From Scytonema tolypothrichoides VB-61278 (GTDB lineage Bacteria; Cyanobacteriota; Cyanobacteriia; Cyanobacteriales; Nostocaceae): 63,379 nucleotides of DNA. Position numbers and translations under genes: made by a program. The stretch covers positions 355,137 to 418,515 of the forward strand of contig NZ_JXCA02000022.1 of the NCBI RefSeq assembly GCF_000828085.3, in the 5' to 3' direction. Positions 53,938 through 61,082 of this stretch are shown here, piece by piece. The notes beneath the pieces were generated by a model. It saw only the letters and a program-made list of their open reading frames with translations, was not told the DNA's origin and ran no database searches. Each line of letters opens with the position of its first letter. Within the stretch, counting starts at the first letter, position 1.

Positions 53938-54963
53938 ATGCTGTCAGTTAGAAAAAGTGCTTCGGCAAGGAGAAATGTAAAGATGAGAAATCTTTGTCTG
54001 TTGACAGCAGGTCTGTTGACAGGATTGGTAATACCAGCATTAACTCTTGTGCATCTGTCCAATGTCTATTTAGAAAATAGCAGAGTCTTTTGGAATTTCA
54101 AATATGTTTCAAAGGCAAATCTCACTCAGAAAATATTCTCTAGTGCCGAAATAAATTCACCAGAGTTGAGTCACTCTTGGTTGCCAAAGCCAATAGTATC
54201 GTATAGCAATCTAAACACTCAAGTCGTTTCCCACAAAATTACATCTGGAAACCAACTTTACCACCTAAGATTAGCCGCACTGAAAGCTGGTCACATTTAT
54301 CCAAGTTTACCTAAACAGAGGACAGAGTCATCGTTGATATCTACGACGAAAACTCAACTCACCTATGAAGATTGGAAAAGCTTATTGGCGATGGAAGCCA
54401 AAGCAATGACTCAAAGTCAAGGCGATCATCGTCTAGGAATTTTACTGGGTGATTCTTTAAGTTTGTGGTTTCCTCAAGAAAAATTGCCTCTAGATAGATT
54501 GTGGCTGAATCAGGGAATATCTGGAGATACTTGCGGTGGTGTTTTAAAAAGGATGTCCGTTTTTAGTGAAACCAGACCGGATTTCATTTATATCATGGTT
54601 GGAATTAATGATTTGCGAAAGGGTACGACAGATGAAATTATTTTACACAATCACCGCCAAATTGTTCGCAAGTTGCGACAAACTCACCCAAAAACCATAA
54701 TTTTTCTCCAATCGATTTTGCCAACTCGTTTATCTGCAATCTCAAATACCCGGATTCGTCACCTGAATGATCAACTTTCCCTTATTGCTAGACAAGAAGG
54801 GGTTTATTATTTAAATCTTTATGATTGGTTTGCAGATTTTCAAGGTAACTTGCGTTTAGAGTTGACTACAGACGGGCTTCATTTGAACACACAAGCCTAC
54901 GATGTATGGCGATCTGCAATAGATGAAGCTGAACATGGCACGATAAGAATGGCTGGAAGCTGA
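53938..54963 (+). CDS. SGNH/GDSL hydrolase-like protein
   Basis: 341 aa. Signal/anchor MRNLCLLTAGLLTGLVIPALTL (from ATG 53983, which has AAGGAG 10 bases upstream and may be the true start). SGNH blocks: GDSL in LLGDSLSLW (near 171), G in SGDTCGGVL, N in VGINDLRKG, and H in TDGLHLN. All four are intact. Probably an exported esterase or acyltransferase acting on envelope or extracellular polysaccharide. About 160 residues of polar sequence precede the catalytic part. Confidence 0.88.
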   Translation: MLSVRKSASARRNVKMRNLCLLTAGLLTGLVIPALTLVHLSNVYLENSRVFWNFKYVSKANLTQKIFSSAEINSPELSHSWLPKPIVSYSNLNTQVVSHKITSGNQLYHLRLAALKAGHIYPSLPKQRTESSLISTTKTQLTYEDWKSLLAMEAKAMTQSQGDHRLGILLGDSLSLWFPQEKLPLDRLWLNQGISGDTCGGVLKRMSVFSETRPDFIYIMVGINDLRKGTTDEIILHNHRQIVRKLRQTHPKTIIFLQSILPTRLSAISNTRIRHLNDQLSLIARQEGVYYLNLYDWFADFQGNLRLELTTDGLHLNTQAYDVWRSAIDEAEHGTIRMAGS

Positions 54964-55175
54964 ACAGAAATCGCTAAAATTCTATCTTACGTTTTTCAAT
55001 GTTGATCTGACTTGAAAATAGGGAACTCTTAACAGGGAACAGGGAGAAAATGTTTCATCGGTTCTGGTATATGCAGTTCATGACGGCTACTGATTGATGA
55101 GTACACAATCCCCTGCCTTTTGGTGTAATTATCGCTATCGCTTGAGTACACGAAAAACCAGGGGAGTGTTTATAA

Positions 55176-56939
55176 CTAATTATCATCAGTTTGTGAATTT
55201 TCCAATGCCTTGTCTTGTGTAGGAACGACAATATCAGGAGAATCAAACTGCTTTGGTTCCGCAACAGATGGCTGTTCTGGTACAACAACAGAAGAATTAT
55301 TTGTCTGGGTCACTGGTTGCGATGATTCAGACGCACCACGAGAAGATGGTCGGTTATTTCCTGAAGATTCTGAGGAAGTCTTGCGAGATTCGCGGATTGC
55401 TCGTAGTCGTTCTGTCAGTGAAGGTGATGAAGTAATCTTAGGCCCAGAAGCTTCCTGTTGTGAATCTTGTCGGTATCGGCGACGTTGGGATTTTCTGGAG
55501 TAGGTTTGAGACGATTCTCTTGTCACATTGCTGCTATCAGAATCTCTTGTCACATCGCTGCTATCGGAATCTCTTGTCGCATTCCTCCTATAGGATTCTC
55601 TTGTCGCATTTCTCCTATAGGATTGTCTTGTCGTATTGCTGCTATCAGGAGTTTCTTCAGTTGAAACACGACGGATACGCCGACGGCGTGTTGGAGTAGA
55701 AGCAGCTGCAGATTTGACTTGCGAGGAAGTATTATCTTGTTTCTGTGCACTGCTAGTTTCTTTAACAGTATTAGTTTCTTTAATGACAGGCGATGGTGTT
55801 AGGATGACTGTAGCTTTTTCCTCGTTAGGATCATTCTTTTCGACGACTGATTGTGGAACTGATGAGCTTGGTTGAGTTTTACTCAACAAACTTGTGATAC
55901 CAAAACCACTCGTAACACCCAAAAGCGCTATACCCGTTGCAATGAGTACTTTAGGTGATGAGAGAATTTTCTTGAATTTGGCATTACCTGAAGGTGGTAG
56001 GGTTGGCGTGTTCACAGCTGCCACTTCTTGTGGCAAATCTGGCAACTCTGGCAACTCTGGGGATGGCTGATTAGATAAATTGATAGTTGGCACGACTGAT
56101 GTCACGAGTGATTGGTGTACACCACTTTGCCTATTATCAGGTAATAGCAGTAACCACTCTTGCACTGACTGAGGACGAAAGCGAGCGTCAGTTGCCATAC
56201 CACGAATGATTGCTTGATTAATAGCAGCACTTAAATGGGGTTGTAACTCGCGGGGGGAAGGCATTTGCTCGCGATCGCGCAGAAGTGCTGGTATCGGCAC
56301 TTGTGCCGTCAACAATGCATACAGTGTTGCTGCTAAACCATAAACATCAGTTGCAGGACTGCGGGTTGCTTGCGACAGATACTGCTCAATTGGAGAATAA
56401 CCCTCAGAAACAATTCCCGTGTGAGTTTGCTTGACGCCATTGTGAAATTCTCGTGCAATTCCAAAATCAATGAGTATGACCTCTTGCGTTCCTTCACGAA
56501 GAATGATATTATCCGGTTTCACATCCCGGTGAAGCAAGCCATTTTGATGCACGACCTGCAATGCAGCTGCTATTTGGCTGATGTAATGAATTGCTTTATC
56601 CTCTGGCAAAGGTATCCCTGGCATGACATATGCCTCAGCTAGAGTTTCACCAGGAATATATTCCATCACCATGTAGGGTAGTCTGTCTTCGACAAAAAAG
56701 TCGCTCACCCGGACAATATTCGGATGGATACAAGTTGCTAGTCGTCTTGCCTCATCTTGAAATTGACGCTCAAACTTAACATAATCAGGATGCTGTCGCA
56801 GCTTTTCATTGAGAGTTTTAATCACCACGACCTGATTGAGGAAATTGTGAGTTGCTTTGAACGTAATGCCAAAGCCACCTCGACCGATTTCCTGGTTTAT
56901 GGTATATTTACCACTCTGCAAAGTTTTAGTAACTAGCAT
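55176..56939 (-). CDS. Ser/Thr protein kinase with C-terminal repeat tail
   Basis: 587 aa. Kinase domain about 10-275: GRGGFGITF, VVIKTL, MEYIPGETL, LLHRDVKPDNIIL, LIDFGIARE and the activation loop ending SEGYSPIEQYL. One membrane segment (KVLIATGIALLGVTSGFGITSLL, near 329-351). The outer tail is low-complexity Ser/Thr/Arg-rich, with 9-residue repeats near 428-478 (RRNATRESY, RNATRDSDS types; encoded by 27-base repeats at 55505-55640). Likely anchored with the tail outside the cytoplasm. No partner phosphatase nearby. Confidence 0.92.
   Translation of the reverse strand: MLVTKTLQSGKYTINQEIGRGGFGITFKATHNFLNQVVVIKTLNEKLRQHPDYVKFERQFQDEARRLATCIHPNIVRVSDFFVEDRLPYMVMEYIPGETLAEAYVMPGIPLPEDKAIHYISQIAAALQVVHQNGLLHRDVKPDNIILREGTQEVILIDFGIAREFHNGVKQTHTGIVSEGYSPIEQYLSQATRSPATDVYGLAATLYALLTAQVPIPALLRDREQMPSPRELQPHLSAAINQAIIRGMATDARFRPQSVQEWLLLLPDNRQSGVHQSLVTSVVPTINLSNQPSPELPELPDLPQEVAAVNTPTLPPSGNAKFKKILSSPKVLIATGIALLGVTSGFGITSLLSKTQPSSSVPQSVVEKNDPNEEKATVILTPSPVIKETNTVKETSSAQKQDNTSSQVKSAAASTPTRRRRIRRVSTEETPDSSNTTRQSYRRNATRESYRRNATRDSDSSDVTRDSDSSNVTRESSQTYSRKSQRRRYRQDSQQEASGPKITSSPSLTERLRAIRESRKTSSESSGNNRPSSRGASESSQPVTQTNNSSVVVPEQPSVAEPKQFDSPDIVVPTQDKALENSQTDDN
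55505..55640 (-). repeat. 27-bp tandem repeats in kinase tail
   Basis: About five units. Each begins with a tct-tgtc word and varies at (c/t)tgctgctat or cctcctat. Encodes the 9-residue repeats NATRESYRR / DVTRDSDSS of the kinase tail. Confidence 0.85.
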
Positions 56940-57139
56940 AGAGAGTCCTGATTAGTAAATATGATTACTACTGCTTTTTTTATAGAAAACCAGGAACTGT
57001 AAAAGTTCCGGTTTTGACTCCTGAGTCTAACCTGAATTTTGAGGAATATCAAACCATGTTCAATACTGAGCCCACAGAATAGTCTTATTTTTCTTCGTTA
57101 TTCCTTAATAGTATACTTATCACTTATAACTCAGCATTT

Positions 57140-59356
57140 CTAAAAGCGGTGACCGACACCAAAATGAACTCGGCTTTCTCCCTGGTCATTCAGCCCAAAA
57201 TCAGCCCGAATCAAACCTAGAGGCGAGTCAAAGCGCACTCCCGCACCATAACCAAAACCAGTACCAGGTTTGCCACGATCTCCTGCAGGGTTGCCTAATA
57301 CAGCCTCACCAGTACCTAAGTCTGAAGCAAAATCAGCAAAGAAGACGCCTCCTAGTGCTTGGACAATCGGGAAGCGATATTCTGCCGACGCCAACACATA
57401 AGTGCGACCACTACCCACATCACCGCCACCATAACCGCGTACTGAATTGGGACCACCCAAGTTAAAACTTTCATAAGGCGGTAAATCACCAAGGACTGTA
57501 CCAGCTTGGAGATTCAGGGCGAAGACTTGTGGTTTTTTGGATTCAAATAACTTTACAGGCATAAACTGGCTATAATCTGCCTTTATGCGGTTCATAGAAA
57601 TTTGTCCTTCCCCAAGAGGGATGGATTGTTCGGTGCTGAGTTTGAGAATAGAACCATTCGTTGGATTGAAGGGATTATCTCGCTCGTCTTTGGTGGCGCT
57701 TAAGGATACAGTTGTCAGGTCATCAATACCAGTTCCACTAAAAGACAAAGGATTTCCCTTTTCATCAGTTGGGGTAACTTTACCGTCGCGATCGCGAAGA
57801 CTAACACGACTATAATTGAACCCCAAGGAAGTATTCCAACCGTCTATCGGGCGCTGCAAGCTAACACCACCCCCAACTCGACCTTCCCGCACTCTATCGC
57901 CATTTGCCAATTTGATGTCTCCATCAAAAGTTTCAGAAAGTCCTCGCTTGCGGAACGCACTCACACTATAACCAAAGGCGTCTGGATTGGTTTCCCGATA
58001 AGGACTTGTAAATTTAGTATCAAATTGAAAATCACGCGCACCAACTTCAAGATTAAGACCGAAAATATCGTTAACGCCACCAACATTTTGATCTCGGTAA
58101 GTTAATGTACCAACTATCCCCTGATCAGCGTTATAGTTACCACCCAAATTAATAGAACGCGCCCCTATTTCCTTAACTTCGTAAACGACATCCAGCTTTG
58201 TCGCATCTCCTTCAAAAGCAACGTTGACATTCTCAAATAACCCTGTCCTATACAGTTGCTGTAAATCTTGTTTGACTAAGTTTTCTTGATAAACCTGTCC
58301 AGGCTTAAACTTAAGCTGTTGCTGCAAGAAATCTGTTTTTGTGCGCCCTTGCACTGGCTTACCTTTGTTATCAACTATTTTGCCTTCATCGTTCACAAAA
58401 CGAAACTTGATATTGTTGACAACACCTTCAGCAACATTCAAAGTCAGGATTCCTTCAGCGCTGGGTCTAATTGATATAACTCTTGCAACTTTATAACCCT
58501 TATCAGCGTACCATTTATTAATTTCTTGGACTGCTTGTTTCAAACCACTGGGACTGATGACTTTTCCTATTTGAGGTTGCAAGCGTTCTCTTGCGACTTC
58601 ATAACTCAACACGTTTGCCCCGGAAAGTTGTAGAGAACGCACAATGATTGGTTGTACTTGGAACTCTACACTTAAGCCAGTTGGCGTCGGACGGCTATTA
58701 ATACGAGCACCCGTAAATAAACCAGTCTCTAAAATTGCTTTGACATCTTTTTGTAACTGACTTTGACTGGTTTGTGCACCGACTTGAGTGTTGATGACAC
58801 TGCGAATCGCCTGCTGCAATTCCTCATTCGCCCCGACTATGTTCACTTCACTTGCAGTAACTACTAAATCATTACTAGTAGCTGGAGGAGACGATGAGTC
58901 CCCAGCGCCTTGGGGAGCCAGTACTGCAGGAGGGTTTCCCTCCGTAGGTATCTGGCGTCCGGGTTTCCCGACTTGAGGCGACTGGCGTGCAGATGAGGGA
59001 GATGAAAAAGTTATTTCCCTTGTCTCCTTCTCCTTTTGAGGACTTATCACCACTGATTTAGGACTACCGCCACTTTGCACATTACCGGATTTTTGAGAGA
59101 ATTGTCCAATAACTACTGTCTCTGGGGGTGCAATCGTTTCTATCCGAGCAGGCGTTTCTTCGGTCACTGGCACCACAACGTTATCAGGTTTTTCAGCTTG
59201 CTCAGAAGTATTCGAGGGTGCAGCAAATGCTTGCTGATGAGCATTGCCAGTTGCCAAAGTCACTAAAGTAAAAATCGCCGCAGAAGAAACTCGCATAATA
59301 AATAGTAGTCTAATGAACTGGGAGTTAGTTCGTACTTTCGTACTGAGGTTTGGCAA
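57140..59356 (-). CDS. Omp85/BamA-family outer membrane protein
   Basis: 738 aa. Signal peptide ending NAHQQAFA; a Pro-rich linker (about 40-150, in part repeat-encoded); POTRA domains about 160-400 (VVTASEVNIVGANEELQQAI, SLQLSGANVLSYEVARERL, GVVNNIKFRFV); C-terminal barrel with the conserved loop GGPNSVRGYGGGDVGSG and final RVHFGVGHRF ending in Phe. Inserts beta-barrels (or exports proteins) at the outer membrane. Two or more Omp85 copies are usual in cyanobacteria, so this may be a paralogue rather than the essential one. Divergent, 95 bases, from the LpxB-like gene. Confidence 0.92.
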   Translation of the reverse strand: MPNLSTKVRTNSQFIRLLFIMRVSSAAIFTLVTLATGNAHQQAFAAPSNTSEQAEKPDNVVVPVTEETPARIETIAPPETVVIGQFSQKSGNVQSGGSPKSVVISPQKEKETREITFSSPSSARQSPQVGKPGRQIPTEGNPPAVLAPQGAGDSSSPPATSNDLVVTASEVNIVGANEELQQAIRSVINTQVGAQTSQSQLQKDVKAILETGLFTGARINSRPTPTGLSVEFQVQPIIVRSLQLSGANVLSYEVARERLQPQIGKVISPSGLKQAVQEINKWYADKGYKVARVISIRPSAEGILTLNVAEGVVNNIKFRFVNDEGKIVDNKGKPVQGRTKTDFLQQQLKFKPGQVYQENLVKQDLQQLYRTGLFENVNVAFEGDATKLDVVYEVKEIGARSINLGGNYNADQGIVGTLTYRDQNVGGVNDIFGLNLEVGARDFQFDTKFTSPYRETNPDAFGYSVSAFRKRGLSETFDGDIKLANGDRVREGRVGGGVSLQRPIDGWNTSLGFNYSRVSLRDRDGKVTPTDEKGNPLSFSGTGIDDLTTVSLSATKDERDNPFNPTNGSILKLSTEQSIPLGEGQISMNRIKADYSQFMPVKLFESKKPQVFALNLQAGTVLGDLPPYESFNLGGPNSVRGYGGGDVGSGRTYVLASAEYRFPIVQALGGVFFADFASDLGTGEAVLGNPAGDRGKPGTGFGYGAGVRFDSPLGLIRADFGLNDQGESRVHFGVGHRF
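58909..58995. repeat. Repeat-derived segment in Omp85 linker
   Basis: ttggggagccagtactgcag, then gagggtttccctccg, then taggtatctggcgtccgg. Nearly the same as the reverse complement of 6172-6240 between genes. It encodes PSSARQSPQVGKPGRQIPTE and following residues of the linker before POTRA 1, in frame. Confidence 0.82.
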
Positions 59357-59451
59357 TGGGCATAGTACTAACTTCCAGCTGCGTTGCCGATTTATACCCC
59401 CATTGATTCCTCTTATGCCAAACGACAGTTATTTTTAAATTTTTGTTTCTC

Positions 59452-60825
59452 ATGAGTGATTCATCACTATCATCGCTAACTTCTAACATCGAAAAGGATA
59501 CTCCAATCTTACGGTTACTTGTTTTAAGCAACGGACATGGGGAAGATATTATTGCTGTCCGTATCTTGCAAGAACTTCAGCAACAACCAAACCCACCGGA
59601 AATCTTTGCTTTGCCCTTGGTGGGAGAAGGATACGCTTACCAAGGTTTGGATATTCGCCTCATCGGTTCCGTACGCACAATGCCGTCGGGCGGTTTTATT
59701 TACATGGATGGACGCCAATTAATACGAGATGTCAATGGTGGTTTGTTACAACTCACCGTCAGTCAAATTAACTCTATACGTCACTGGGTAAATACTCAAA
59801 AAAAATCAGGTCACAGGATCGCTATATTAGCAGTGGGCGATATCGTACCACTGATATTTGCGTGGTTGAGTGGTGTTAACTACGGCTTCGTCGGCACAGC
59901 AAAATCTGAGTACTATGTACGAGATGACGTGAATTTATTAAAACGCAAAGATAAAGGGGCATGGTGGGAAAATTTTTCTGGCTCAATTTACCATCCTTGG
60001 GAACGTTGGTTGATGAGTCAGCAGCGTTGCAAGGCTGTGTTTCCCAGAGACTCGCTGACAGCAGAGATATTAAAAAAGTGGCCTATTCCGGCTTTTGATT
60101 TGGGTAACCCGATGATGGATGCTTTGGAACCAACAATTCCACGTCCAAGATTTTATAGTGCTCATATAGAAAAGCAAGAATTAGCTCGACCTTTAGTTGT
60201 GACTCTCCTCCCCGGTTCTCGTCCGCCAGAAGCATACACTAATTGGCAGCAAATGATGATTGCTGTCTCTGCATTGATGGCGCTTTGGAAAGAGCAAAGG
60301 TTTGTGGGATACAGTTCTGGAACTGTGGTCTTTTTGGGTGCGATCGCCCCCAGTTTACACATCGAAAGTATACGCCAAATTCTCGAATCTCAAGGCTGGC
60401 AGTCCCACGCTCAACCTCCAATTCAAATCCCCGATAAGGATTCCTTGACATTTCAGCAAAATAATGCATTCTTTATATTATCGCAGAATGCTTATAACGA
60501 CTGCTTGCATCAGGGAGATTTGGCGATCGCAATGGCAGGAACAGCAACAGAGCAATTTGTGGGTTTAGGCAAACCTGCGATTACTATGCCTGGACATGGT
60601 CCCCAATTTACCTATGGTTTTGCGGAAGCACAAAGCCGTCATTTGGGACCATCTGTGATTTTAGTAGAACAACCCACAGAAGTCGCTCAGGTGGTTAAGT
60701 CACTATTTGCTAACCCGGATATGTTGCAAGCTATTGCAGAAAATGGCGTACGACGAATGGGTAAAGCAGGTGCAGCCGAACGAATAGCTGAGTGTTCGAT
60801 GAAGTTGTTGTGGAATGAAGATTGA
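59452..60825 (+). CDS. Lipid-A-disaccharide synthase-related protein
   Basis: 457 aa, distant relative of LpxB (cyanobacterial TIGR03492-type family). VLSNGHGEDIIAVRILQEL opens the GT-B fold, LPLVGEGYAYQGLDIRLIG follows, then GDIVPLIFAWLSGVNYGFVGTAKSEYYVRDD; the donor half has LLPGSRPPEAYTNW and the ending AMAGTATEQFVGLGKPAITMPGHGPQFT. Probably glycosylates an outer-membrane or envelope lipid; not proven to be the lipid-A enzyme. ATG 59452 is used; the in-frame TTG 59443 is three codons earlier. Next to an Omp85 gene, fitting envelope biogenesis. Confidence 0.9.
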   Translation: MSDSSLSSLTSNIEKDTPILRLLVLSNGHGEDIIAVRILQELQQQPNPPEIFALPLVGEGYAYQGLDIRLIGSVRTMPSGGFIYMDGRQLIRDVNGGLLQLTVSQINSIRHWVNTQKKSGHRIAILAVGDIVPLIFAWLSGVNYGFVGTAKSEYYVRDDVNLLKRKDKGAWWENFSGSIYHPWERWLMSQQRCKAVFPRDSLTAEILKKWPIPAFDLGNPMMDALEPTIPRPRFYSAHIEKQELARPLVVTLLPGSRPPEAYTNWQQMMIAVSALMALWKEQRFVGYSSGTVVFLGAIAPSLHIESIRQILESQGWQSHAQPPIQIPDKDSLTFQQNNAFFILSQNAYNDCLHQGDLAIAMAGTATEQFVGLGKPAITMPGHGPQFTYGFAEAQSRHLGPSVILVEQPTEVAQVVKSLFANPDMLQAIAENGVRRMGKAGAAERIAECSMKLLWNED

Positions 60826-60840
60826 TTTTTAATAGAAGGG

Positions 60841-60912
60841 GAATTCAAAGTTCAAAATTCAAAAAAAAGAATTCTTAATTTTGAATTTTGAATTTATAAT
60901 TTTGAATTTGAG
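60841..60912. repeat. Inverted-repeat AT-rich segment
   Basis: aattcaaagttcaaaattcaaa pieces (written attcaaagttcaaaattc) and attttgaattttgaattt. These complementary words form a long imperfect hairpin. It follows the LpxB-like gene and may terminate it. No gene in 60826-61082. Confidence 0.6.
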
Positions 60913-61082
60913 CGAAGCGAGTGGGGTGGGGTAAAGCCCGAATCGTGGGTAGTATGACAACACTTTGTCACAAAAAATTACAAACAAGCACTATGAGCCT
61001 ACAAACCTGATATTAGTACTACTGAGCCATAATTTGACTTATTTTAAAGTATTTTTATCTACCGAATATCCACACTCCTAAA

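Noticed and set aside
57140-59356. Omp85 gene as the TpsB partner of the TpsA exoprotein
   Set aside because: It has several POTRA domains and a long Pro-rich lead as in BamA/Toc75-type proteins, and faces away from the TpsA gene; a dedicated TpsB would be shorter with two POTRA domains.
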